Positions 46,782-54,956 of a stretch of 64,000 nucleotides of DNA are shown here, piece by piece. Made by a program: the position numbers and the translations under genes. Position 1 is the stretch's first letter, and each line of letters begins with the position of its first letter. This DNA is from Planctomycetota bacterium (GTDB taxonomy: Bacteria > Planctomycetota > UBA1135 > UBA2386): positions 1,201,001-1,265,000 of the forward strand of contig JADJWQ010000002.1 of assembly GCA_016716265.1 (NCBI GenBank), in the 5' to 3' direction. The notes below the pieces were generated by a model. That model saw nothing but the letters and a program-made list of their open reading frames with translations. It ran no database searches and had not been told where the DNA came from.

Positions 46782-47213
46782 TCACGAGGTGCGATGCTTC
46801 GCCGGCCGCGCGTCGACCGCGCGCCAGCAGGCGCGCCACGCACCGTCGTCGCAGCGCCGCATCACGAAGATCTCGAAGCCCTGCTCGTCGTAGGTCGCGC
46901 CTTCCGTCTCGTAGCGGATCGCGAACGAGCGGCGGGTCACGGCGGTGTCGCCCCACACCTCGACGCTCGCGTCCGCGGGCCGGTAGTCGAGGATGCGCGA
47001 CGCGCGCACGAAGTCGACGTAGCTCTGCACACAGGGAGCGCGGCCGCGCGCGAGCACGCTGCCGCCGAGCGTCGCGATCACGACGTTCTCGTCGAACAGC
47101 TCCGCGAGCGCCTGCGGGTGGCCGCTCCGCCACCCGCGGTCGATCGCATCGACGGCCGCGCGCACCTCCTCGCTGCGCGTCGACTCACTGGAATCCGGAA
47201 GGCTGGTCGCCAT
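46782..47213 (-). CDS. SnoaL/DUF4440-like NTF2-fold protein
   Basis: A 143-residue protein with the cone-shaped NTF2-like fold expected from its pattern (an N-terminal helix, AELFDENVVIATLGG, VRASRILDYRPAD, and a C-terminal WRACWRAVDARP). It resembles the SnoaL/DUF4440 group of small ligand-binding or isomerase-like proteins, with unknown substrate. The ATG at 47211-47213 was chosen over a GTG six codons earlier. It has no signal peptide. It stands between the MFS gene (convergent) and the subtilase gene on the same strand, so it may be read through from the latter. Confidence 0.78.
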   Translation of the reverse strand: MATSLPDSSESTRSEEVRAAVDAIDRGWRSGHPQALAELFDENVVIATLGGSVLARGRAPCVQSYVDFVRASRILDYRPADASVEVWGDTAVTRRSFAIRYETEGATYDEQGFEIFVMRRCDDGAWRACWRAVDARPAKHRTS

Positions 47214-47297
47214 GCCGGTCCATCCGAACACGGCGCGCGCTCGGATGCCAGCCCGGGGGCCGGGCGCGGCCCGCTCCCCCGGGAAGGCTGCCCGGAA

Positions 47298-50200
47298 TCA
47301 CGTGCCGAACAGCATCGTGCCGGCGTTCGAGGTCAGCGCGCCGAGCGTGTTGGCGCCCGGTGCGATCACGACGCCCTGCGCGTTCAGCGTCTGCCCGACG
47401 AGGCCCGCGAGGTTCGGGATCGGCAGGTTGAGCGACGCCGTGCTGCCGGTGATCGCGGCACCGAGCGTCTGCTCGAGCGACGTCAGCAGGAAGCAGCCCG
47501 GCATGCCGGCCGCCGTCAGGTCGATCGACTGCTGGAACAGGCCGAGGTTGACGAACGCACCGCCGGCGTTGGCCGGGATCTGCCCGATCTGCAGCACGAG
47601 CGTCGTGCCGAGCCGCGGCGTGCCGCTCGCACCGAGCGTCAGCGCCGGACCACCGGCCGGGTTGCTGATGTCGTTGTTGCCCGGATCGGCGACGCCGCCG
47701 CCGACCGAGTAGCCGACGAGACCGTCGGACGACGACACCGCACCGTAGGCGAGCACGAACGAGCCGTTCGGGTAGAGCTGCAGCTGCATCGTGTTGGAGC
47801 CGACGGCCGGGTACTCGGGAATGCCGGCCCACGTGACGATCGCGACACCCGGACGCGTGTCGAAGTAGACGTCGCCCCCGCCGCTCGTCCCCGGGTTCAG
47901 GTCGTCCCAGAACGCCGCGATGCGCGCCGGGTTGCCGAGGAACTCCGCGACCGTCTCGGTGTAGTCGGTGCCCGCGTGGGCGCCGGTGACCAGACCGACC
48001 CAGCCGTTCGAGTCGATGTCGATCGCGGTCGTCGACCCGCCACCGCGCAGCGGGAACGAGAAGCCGAGCGCCGCATTGCGGAAGAGCTGGTCGTCACCGA
48101 GGTTCAGCCCGTTGCTGTAGCTCGGGTCGAACGCCGCGCCCGTGCTCGACAGCGACCAGGCACCGCCGTTCGGCGTGAACCGGATCGCGCGGTTGGCGAG
48201 GTCGAAGCTGCCGAACTGCTCGTAGAACGTCTCGGGCAGCGTGTTGTTGCTCGCGGCTCCGCAGCCGCTGCCGTACGCCGTGAACCGCGGGATCACGCCC
48301 GAACGATTCACGCCCACGCACACCAACGCGTACGTCGCGTCGACGATCCCCGGCGTCGCGACGTGCGCGTCCTGGGAGATGCGCGTCGCGATCACGTCGA
48401 CCGTCCAGGTGCCCGCCGCCGGTGCCTGGACGAACACGCACTCGACCGTGTCGATCGTGTTGGCCGAGCCGCCCGCCGTCGAGTAGTTGCCCTGGGTCAG
48501 GCCGTTGTTGCCCCAATAGACCGTGCCGTTGGGAGCCGTGACCCGCAGCGTCAGGTCGTTGATCGCCGCCTGCGCCGCCGCCGGGTTGCCCGCCGGATCG
48601 ACGAAGGTCATGCAGATCTTCAGCTCCGGCTCCGCGGGCTGGACCGTCACCTGGTAGGTCCGCGTGATGCCCTGCGTCAGCGCGTCGTCCTCCGCGACGA
48701 TCATCATCGCGTTGCTGTTGTCGAGCAGGTTACGGAGGCTCGGGAAGCCCCAGCCGACGTGCTCGCGGCGGTTGTCGCTGCTGCTCGCGGTGAACGGGTA
48801 CTGCTGCGCATTGGCGAGCTGCAGTGCCTTCAGCGTCTGGGCGAGCGGCCGGTTCTGGAAGGTCGTGCCGCCGGGGACGCGCGGCGCGTTGCCGAACAGG
48901 CCCGCCGCGTACATCTGGATCGCGATGGCGTTGTGACCGCACACGATCGGAGTCGCACCCGACGTGCCACCGAAGCTCGAGTACCAGTTCGTCGACGAGT
49001 AGCCCGCCGTGCCGGACCGGTCGGAGCAGCCGATCGCGTCGTAGTAGGCGGCCAGGTCGGGCTTGATGCGCCCGTCGGCGGCCGGACCGGTCGAGCCACC
49101 ACCCGCGGCCCAGCTGTCGTCCGCCGGGTTCGAGTTGTTGAAGTGCTGCACGCCGCCGATCGAGAAGATGTTCTTGGCCCACGCCTGCGGCCGCGACTGC
49201 TGGTTGCCGGCGTTCGACTGGCTCTGCGTCCACGGGATCCGGTGATCGAAGATCACGTCGTCGGAGTCGGCCGAGATCGACGTGTACAGCGTCGTGCGTG
49301 CGTCACCCCACGACGCGGTCGTGAACATGCACTGGTGCGTGTTCACGACCTGCCCGATGACCGCGTTGCGCGAGCCGATGACGCTCGAGTACTGGGTGTA
49401 GAAGCCGACCGCGTCGGGCGCCATGCCGCGCACCGCCGCATTGCTGGTGCCGTTGCCGAACACGATGCCGGCCGTGCAGTGGCCGTGGTCGTCCGCGCCG
49501 CCGCCCGACGACACGTTCGTCATCGGCGTCGTGAAGTCCGGGTGCGTCGCCTCGACGCCCTCGTAGACGTGGCCGCGCACGCCCTGGCCGGTATAGCCGA
49601 GGTTCGACTCGACGTAGTTCGCGCCGCCCTGGATGCGGGCGTTGTCCATGTCCAGCTCCGGGGCCGACCAGCGGTCGATCCACAGGACCTCGTCGAGGCG
49701 CGCCGCCAGCGCGAGCTGCTCGCCGCTGAGCTCGACGACCATCAAGAGGCCGCCCTCCTGCGGGTCGACGACGCGGCCGCCGAGCGCCTCGATCTTCGCC
49801 TGCAGCGCCGGCTTGTCCTGGCGCTTGTCGACGACGACCACGTTGTAGCGGCGCACCGGCACGTCCGCGCCGTGCACGTGCTCGTCGAGCAGCTCGGCCT
49901 CGAGACGCCAGGCCGGCTGGTAGTAGCCGACGAAACGCGTCGTCGCGAGCGCGTCGACCTTCGCGGCGACGGCCAGCGGCATGCGCACGACGTAGGCATT
50001 GTGCGGCAGGTAGCCGTGGAGTTCGCCACCCTCGGTGCGCACCGCCGCGCGGTCCGCCTCGGTCGGCACGCCGTGGAACTGCACGACGAACAGGCGCACG
50101 TCCCGATCGGCGTTCAGCGCCGCAGGGACGGCGGGCTGACCGCGCAGCGGGTCGAACCGGCCGTACTTGAGCACCAGCTCGGTCGGCGCGCCGGCGTCCG

Positions 50201-50303
50201 GCACGCTGGGCTGCGTCGGAGCGGCGTCCGGCTTCTGCGCCGGGACCGCCAGGGCGAGGAGCGCGACGAACGCGCTCGCGGAGAGGAACTGCGATGGATG
50301 CAT
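47298..50303 (-). CDS. Secreted subtilase (S8 family), 1001 aa, with catalytic Asp replaced by Glu
   Basis: A secreted peptidase-like protein: signal peptide about residues 8-23, an inhibitor-like propeptide region up to about 215, then an S8 domain. His273 (DDHGHCTAG) and Ser448 (GGTSGATPIVCG) are in the right contexts, but the Asp motif reads VYEGVEATHPDF, placing Glu248 where the family has Asp. A beta-rich region with P-domain-like and discoidin-like features follows (about residues 555-850), and the last about 120 residues resemble the C-terminus of the 363-aa exported protein at 21.9 kb. The start ATG at 50301-50303 gives a clean leader; the extension to 50714 is Arg/Gly low complexity. 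It might be a catalytically weakened or inactive peptidase, or the Glu may serve in place of Asp. Confidence 0.88.
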   Translation of the reverse strand: MHPSQFLSASAFVALLALAVPAQKPDAAPTQPSVPDAGAPTELVLKYGRFDPLRGQPAVPAALNADRDVRLFVVQFHGVPTEADRAAVRTEGGELHGYLPHNAYVVRMPLAVAAKVDALATTRFVGYYQPAWRLEAELLDEHVHGADVPVRRYNVVVVDKRQDKPALQAKIEALGGRVVDPQEGGLLMVVELSGEQLALAARLDEVLWIDRWSAPELDMDNARIQGGANYVESNLGYTGQGVRGHVYEGVEATHPDFTTPMTNVSSGGGADDHGHCTAGIVFGNGTSNAAVRGMAPDAVGFYTQYSSVIGSRNAVIGQVVNTHQCMFTTASWGDARTTLYTSISADSDDVIFDHRIPWTQSQSNAGNQQSRPQAWAKNIFSIGGVQHFNNSNPADDSWAAGGGSTGPAADGRIKPDLAAYYDAIGCSDRSGTAGYSSTNWYSSFGGTSGATPIVCGHNAIAIQMYAAGLFGNAPRVPGGTTFQNRPLAQTLKALQLANAQQYPFTASSSDNRREHVGWGFPSLRNLLDNSNAMMIVAEDDALTQGITRTYQVTVQPAEPELKICMTFVDPAGNPAAAQAAINDLTLRVTAPNGTVYWGNNGLTQGNYSTAGGSANTIDTVECVFVQAPAAGTWTVDVIATRISQDAHVATPGIVDATYALVCVGVNRSGVIPRFTAYGSGCGAASNNTLPETFYEQFGSFDLANRAIRFTPNGGAWSLSSTGAAFDPSYSNGLNLGDDQLFRNAALGFSFPLRGGGSTTAIDIDSNGWVGLVTGAHAGTDYTETVAEFLGNPARIAAFWDDLNPGTSGGGDVYFDTRPGVAIVTWAGIPEYPAVGSNTMQLQLYPNGSFVLAYGAVSSSDGLVGYSVGGGVADPGNNDISNPAGGPALTLGASGTPRLGTTLVLQIGQIPANAGGAFVNLGLFQQSIDLTAAGMPGCFLLTSLEQTLGAAITGSTASLNLPIPNLAGLVGQTLNAQGVVIAPGANTLGALTSNAGTMLFGT

Positions 50304-50716
50304 GAGTCGGAGGAGAGTCAGCGGGGCACCTCGGCGCGGCCGTCGTGACGACGGCGCCCGAGGCGCGAGCCTGGTTGTGGCAGGTGCCGCCCGATCGCGG
50401 GAGGTCCGCAGCGGGAGAATGGGAGCGATGACCCCGGCACCGCGGGCGCGGACCGGAGCCGGTCCGGCGGAGTCTACCAGCGCGGACGGACCTCCGGACC
50501 GTCCTGGCGTCGCCGTTCTTCGGTTCCGCCCCGGTCCCGACACCGTGCATCGGAAGCACCGATACCGTGCGCCGGACCGGATGCCGCCCGCGTCCGCGAC
50601 GCCGCGCATCACCCGCACGCGGCGTCCCGCATCGGGACTCGCGCGGGTGCCGCCGACCGCCCAGCCGAGGAACTCCCTGAGAGATCCGACCGCCGCCAGG
50701 CACCTACGATCCAACG
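50304..50716. other. Divergent intergenic region between the subtilase and DDAH-like genes
   Basis: About 410 bp with no convincing reading frame on either strand. It must hold both promoters. A perfect 17-bp palindrome, GCCGTCGT-G-ACGACGGC, sits at 50339-50355, about 35 bp upstream of the subtilase start. No riboswitch or small RNA pattern was recognised. Confidence 0.5.
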
Positions 50717-51553
50717 ATGCCCGGCGATCCGCGCGCGGTGCTGATGTGTCCGCCCGCTCACTTCGACGTGATCGACGTCAAGAACGTGTTCATGGAAGGA
50801 CGGCAGGGCACCGTCGACCACGCCGCGGCGCGGTCGCAATGGGATGCGCTCCGCCTCGCCTTCGAGAGCTCTGGCCTCCACGTCGAGCTCGTCGCCGCGA
50901 CGCCCGGGTGCGAGGACATGGTCTTCGCGGCCAATCAGACGCTGCCGGGCGTCACGACCGACGGGCGTCGCGTGTGCGTGCTCTCGCACATGAACCATGC
51001 CTCGCGGCGCCGCGAGGTCGCGGCCTACGCGGAGTGGTTCGCGGCGCACGGCTTCGCGGTCGTCGACCCGCTGCCACCGGCCTGCCGGTTCGAGGGCTGC
51101 GGCGATGCCATCTGGCACCCGGGGCGCCACCGGCTATGGATCGGCTACGGCGAGCGCAGCGACGCGGAAGCGCACGCCGCCGTCGCGGCGGTGTTCGACG
51201 CCGAGGTGCGCTCGCTGCACCTCGCCGACCGCCGCTTCTACCATCTCGACACGTGCTTCTGTGCGCTCGACGCACACCGGGCGCTGGTCTACCCGGGGGC
51301 GTTCGACGCGCCGAGCATGGCGCTGCTGCGCGCCGGCTTCGACGAGCTGCTCGAGGTCGAGGAGCGCGAGGCGGTCGAGACGTTCGCGTGCAACGCGACG
51401 GCGCTGCCGACCGGCCACGTGCTGATCGAGCAGCGCGCCGCGCACACCATCGCGCGGCTCGACTCGCTCGGCTACCGCACCGTCCCACTCGATACGGGCG
51501 AGTTCCTGAAGTCGGGCGGCAGCGTGTTCTGCATGAAGCAGTTCGTGCCCTGA
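50717..51553 (+). CDS. Dimethylargininase/arginine-deiminase-type amidinohydrolase
   Basis: A 278-residue protein of the DDAH/arginine deiminase superfamily, which hydrolyses or transfers guanidino groups. Conserved blocks: EDMVFAAN (66-72), FEGCGD (125-130), FYHLDTCFC with His176 and Asp178, and SGGSVFCMKQ at the C-terminus with nucleophile Cys272. The complete set suggests it is active. Size and spacing fit DDAH and similar small amidinohydrolases rather than full-length arginine deiminase. Natural substrate (dimethylarginine, arginine or other) is undetermined. It faces the gene at 51561 convergently with only 7 bp between. Confidence 0.85.
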   Translation: MPGDPRAVLMCPPAHFDVIDVKNVFMEGRQGTVDHAAARSQWDALRLAFESSGLHVELVAATPGCEDMVFAANQTLPGVTTDGRRVCVLSHMNHASRRREVAAYAEWFAAHGFAVVDPLPPACRFEGCGDAIWHPGRHRLWIGYGERSDAEAHAAVAAVFDAEVRSLHLADRRFYHLDTCFCALDAHRALVYPGAFDAPSMALLRAGFDELLEVEEREAVETFACNATALPTGHVLIEQRAAHTIARLDSLGYRTVPLDTGEFLKSGGSVFCMKQFVP

Positions 51554-51560
51554 CCGGCGC

Positions 51561-52898
51561 TCACGGGCGCGGCACGCGCGCCGCGAAGCGCTCGCGCAGG
51601 ATCGCGCCGAGGCCCGGGTCGGAGGCCTCCTCGTAGCGATACTCGGCGCGCACCGCCGGCTTGTCGATGCGCACGATGCGCGTCAGGTCGATCGGCGTGC
51701 CGACGACGACGACGTCGCAGTCCGCCGCGGCGATCGTCCGTTCGAGCTCGGCGACGTCCTCCGCGCTGTAGCCGAGCGCCGGCACGACGGCCTCGAGGTG
51801 CGGGTACCTCGCGTAGGCGGCCGCGATCGCGCCGACCGCGAACGGTCGCGGATCGACGATCTCCGCGGCGCCCGCGGCGCGCGCGGCCAGCAGGCCCGCA
51901 CCGTACGCCATGCCGCCGTGGGTCGTCGTCGGCCCGTCCTCGACGACCAGCGCCCGCTTGCCGGCGACGAGCTCGGGCGCCGCCAGCCGGATCGGCGACC
52001 GGCTGTGCACGATGACCGCGCGCGGATTGTGTGCGCGCGCGTTGGCCTCGACCTCCGCGATACCGGCAGGAGTCGCGACGTCGGTCTTGACGACGACCAG
52101 CACGTCGGCGCGCTCGAGGTTCTCGCGGCTCGGGAAGTAGCGCAGCTCGTCGCCCGCGCGCAGCGGGTCGAGCAGCACGACGTGCAGGTCGGGGCGCAGG
52201 AACGGCAGGTCGTTGTTGCCGCCGTCCCAGACGATCACGTCGGCCTCCCGCTCGGCTTCGGCGAGGATGCGCGCGTAGTCGGCACCCGCGAACACGACGC
52301 TGCCGGCCGCGAGGTGCGGCTCGTACTCCTCCATCTCCTCGATCGTGCAGTCGTGGCGGCGCAGGTCGTCGAGCGTCGCGAAACGCTGCCACACCTGCGC
52401 CTGCAGCTGCCCGTACGGCATCGGGTGCCGGAGCACCGCAGCGCGCAGGCCGAGCTCCCCGAGCGTGCGGACGACGAACCGCGAAGTCGCGCTCTTGCCG
52501 CAGCCGGTGCGCACGGCGCACACGGCGACGACCGGCTTCGACGACAGCAGCATCGTGCGGTCGGGATCGAACGTCTCGAACCGCGCGCCGGCCGCCCGGA
52601 CCCGCGCACCGAGCTCGTCGACCTGCGCCCGCGTGACGTCGCTGTAGGCGAACACGACGCGCGCGACCGCCCGCTCGCGGATCAGGTCCAGCAGACGGGA
52701 CTCGGGCACGATCGGGATCCCCGCGGGATGACCCGCGCCGGCGAGCACCGGCGGATAGGTGCGCTGATCGATGTGCGGGATCTGCGCAGCGGTGAACGCG
52801 ACCACCTCCGTCTCCGGGTCGTTCCGGAAGCAGGTGTTGAACACGTGGAAGTCGCGGCCGCCCGCGCCGACGATGAGGACTCGCTCTCGCTCAGCCAT
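51561..52898 (-). CDS. Cyclic 2,3-diphosphoglycerate synthetase-like P-loop protein
   Basis: A 445-residue protein with a Rossmann-like N-terminal domain (VLIVGAGGRDFHVFN) followed by a P-loop, RTGCGKSATSR (130-140), and later NDLPFLRPDLHVVLLDP, KTDVATP and EDGPTTTHGGM blocks. This resembles the family of archaeal cyclic 2,3-diphosphoglycerate synthetase, an ATP enzyme that makes a thermoprotectant; bacterial copies are often annotated as GTPases with no known product. The ATG at 52896-52898 was chosen because the Rossmann motif starts nearby. It lies 55 bp downstream of the GT-C-like membrane protein gene on the same strand. Confidence 0.75.
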   Translation of the reverse strand: MAERERVLIVGAGGRDFHVFNTCFRNDPETEVVAFTAAQIPHIDQRTYPPVLAGAGHPAGIPIVPESRLLDLIRERAVARVVFAYSDVTRAQVDELGARVRAAGARFETFDPDRTMLLSSKPVVAVCAVRTGCGKSATSRFVVRTLGELGLRAAVLRHPMPYGQLQAQVWQRFATLDDLRRHDCTIEEMEEYEPHLAAGSVVFAGADYARILAEAEREADVIVWDGGNNDLPFLRPDLHVVLLDPLRAGDELRYFPSRENLERADVLVVVKTDVATPAGIAEVEANARAHNPRAVIVHSRSPIRLAAPELVAGKRALVVEDGPTTTHGGMAYGAGLLAARAAGAAEIVDPRPFAVGAIAAAYARYPHLEAVVPALGYSAEDVAELERTIAAADCDVVVVGTPIDLTRIVRIDKPAVRAEYRYEEASDPGLGAILRERFAARVPRP

Positions 52899-52953
52899 GA
52901 TCTCGCGCCCGGACTCGGGCTCCCTGGGCAACCCGCGCCGCACGCAGGTCCTT

Positions 52954-54843
52954 TCACCGCGGTTCGCCCGGGTCCTGGACCTCGAACAGCACGTACCAGC
53001 CCGGCTGGCGCCGGCGGTCGCTCTGCAGCCCGGCGGGCGTGACGTACACCGGCACGAACCCCGGGATCTCCCGCAGCGAGCGCGGGTCGGCCTGCAGCAT
53101 CGCCCAGGCGGCCGTGCCCGGCAGCGGCGCCTGCGCATCGGCGCGCAGCCCGGCGATCTGGCGGAAGTCCGTCCACAACGACGCGCGGTCGAGCAGGAAC
53201 CAGCGGGTCCGGAACGTGCCGCGGATCAACCGCTGCAGCTCCGCCGGACTCTGGTGGAAGAACGCGTCGAGGAACATCCGCGTGCGCTCGCGGCTGCGCG
53301 CCGTCTCGTACTTCGGCTGCATGACCGCCGGCCGGCCGGTGTGGGCGAGCACCGCGGTCGCGGTCATGAAGTCGGCGCAGACCGCCTCGCCGGGCGGCAC
53401 GCTGCGCTCGACGGCGGCGAGCGCGTCGCGCAGGTCGAGCTTGCGCGCCGGCGGCTCGTACCACGAGCACGAGAAGTCCTCCAGCTGGCTGCCGAGCTGC
53501 GCGAGCTGCACGACGACCAGCGCGGCGAGCGCCGCCCGCGCCACCGCGGGGCGCCACCGCCGCAGCACGGCGGCGACGATCGCGACCGGCAGGACCAGCG
53601 CGGCGACCGCCGACAGCCGCAGCACCAGCCAGCTCGCGACGACCGCGATCAGTGCGCCGAGCGCGAGCGGCGCGAACGACGCGTCCGCGGAATCCCGCGC
53701 GCGCCAGCTCCGCAGGCCGGCGGCGACCACCGCCACCAGGCCGACCAGCGCGGCGCCGTAGCTGGTCCACAGCAGCGCCGCCGGCATCGTCGCGAACGGC
53801 CCCTGCCACAAGAGGCGCGCGTCGAAGTCGAGCGACGACGGGTCGGCCGGGAACTGCCCGAGGTGCGCGAGCTTCGCCAGCGCGAACGACACCACGTGCC
53901 GGTAGTCGCCGCCGCCCGGCAGCAGCGCGGCGAGACCGCCGAGCGCGGCGGCGCTCGCGACCAGCGTTCCGCCGGCGAGCGCGAGCCGCCGCGGCGCCGT
54001 CGTCGCGCGCGCCCGCCCGAGCGCGCCCGCCAGCGCGAGCGAGGCGGCGATCTGCACCGGTAGCGACAGCAGCGCGAGCTTCGCCCGCAGCACCGGCACC
54101 AGCACGCAGCCGAGCACGAACAGCAGCCCGGCGCCGAGCGCGCGGCGGTCGACGAACGGGTTGCGGCCGCTCCACACGTACCAGAGCCACAGCGCACCGA
54201 GCTGCAGCGCCACGACGAAGCCGAGCGCGTGCCAGGTGGCGAGCGCGAGCACCAGCGCGACGCTCGCGAGCAATGCGCTGCCGTAGCCGCGGGTGCGCGC
54301 CGCGCGCGCGAACAGCCACAGGTGCAGAGCGTACAGCGGCAGGCTCAGGTCCTCGCGGATCAGCACGAAGCCGAGCGTGCGCCAGGCCGCGGGCAGCGTC
54401 GCGCACGCGAGCGCCGCGATCAGCGCGTCCCAGCGCGAGCGCGTCAGCTCGAACGCGAGCCCGAACACGCCGAGCAACGCGAGCGACGCGAGCACGGCGG
54501 CGACCTCCACGCAGAACACGTGCAGCGGCGCGGTCCCGGCGAGCAGCGGGTGCAGCCACGCGACGACGTACTCGATGCCGACCGTGAACATCGCCGGCAC
54601 GTCGCAGGTCGCCGGGAACTCGAGGGTCGGGTCGGCCCCCCAGTCGGCCGGCGTCGCGCCGCCGTTCGCGATCAGCTCCTGCGTGAAGTGGAACAGCAGC
54701 CCGGGATCCGAGCGCAGCAGCCCGCGCGGGTCCTGCGCATCGAACAGCGGATCGGCGAGCGTGACCTGCACGCGCACGGCGGCGCACAGGGCGATCAGCC
54801 CGAGCAACAGCAGGAACGGAGTGGCGGCGCGCAGGCGGGCCAT
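52954..54843 (-). CDS. Multi-span membrane protein, GT-C/STT3-like glycosyltransferase (tentative)
   Basis: A 629-residue integral membrane protein with about ten to twelve hydrophobic segments covering the first 430 residues and a soluble C-terminal domain of about 190 residues. After helix 1 an extracytoplasmic loop contains LLRSDPGLLFHF and PATCDVPAMFT, reminiscent of the first loop of STT3-type GT-C enzymes (Asp-x-x-x-x-His). The C-terminal part includes DFMTATAVLAHTGRPAVMQPKYE and WFLLDRASLWTDF, a pattern often seen in oligosaccharyltransferase-like proteins. No WWDYG motif is present, so this is a weak assignment; an O-antigen ligase-like or plain membrane protein is also possible. It is divergent from the beta-helix gene. 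Confidence 0.55.
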   Translation of the reverse strand: MARLRAATPFLLLLGLIALCAAVRVQVTLADPLFDAQDPRGLLRSDPGLLFHFTQELIANGGATPADWGADPTLEFPATCDVPAMFTVGIEYVVAWLHPLLAGTAPLHVFCVEVAAVLASLALLGVFGLAFELTRSRWDALIAALACATLPAAWRTLGFVLIREDLSLPLYALHLWLFARAARTRGYGSALLASVALVLALATWHALGFVVALQLGALWLWYVWSGRNPFVDRRALGAGLLFVLGCVLVPVLRAKLALLSLPVQIAASLALAGALGRARATTAPRRLALAGGTLVASAAALGGLAALLPGGGDYRHVVSFALAKLAHLGQFPADPSSLDFDARLLWQGPFATMPAALLWTSYGAALVGLVAVVAAGLRSWRARDSADASFAPLALGALIAVVASWLVLRLSAVAALVLPVAIVAAVLRRWRPAVARAALAALVVVQLAQLGSQLEDFSCSWYEPPARKLDLRDALAAVERSVPPGEAVCADFMTATAVLAHTGRPAVMQPKYETARSRERTRMFLDAFFHQSPAELQRLIRGTFRTRWFLLDRASLWTDFRQIAGLRADAQAPLPGTAAWAMLQADPRSLREIPGFVPVYVTPAGLQSDRRRQPGWYVLFEVQDPGEPR

Positions 54844-54956
54844 GGGTCCGCACCTTAGCCGACCCGCGCGCGCGTTCCCTGCGCGCTTCGGGTCCGCCCC
54901 GATCGCGGCCCGCGCAAGCTGGCGAGCGAGCCCCCGCGGCGCTTCGATCGACGGGG

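Noticed and set aside
45411..50348. 1645-aa plus-strand open frame spanning the MFS, NTF2-like and subtilase genes
   Set aside because: It is antisense or out-of-frame shadow of well-supported genes, Arg/Val/Asp rich with no family motif, typical of GC-rich DNA.
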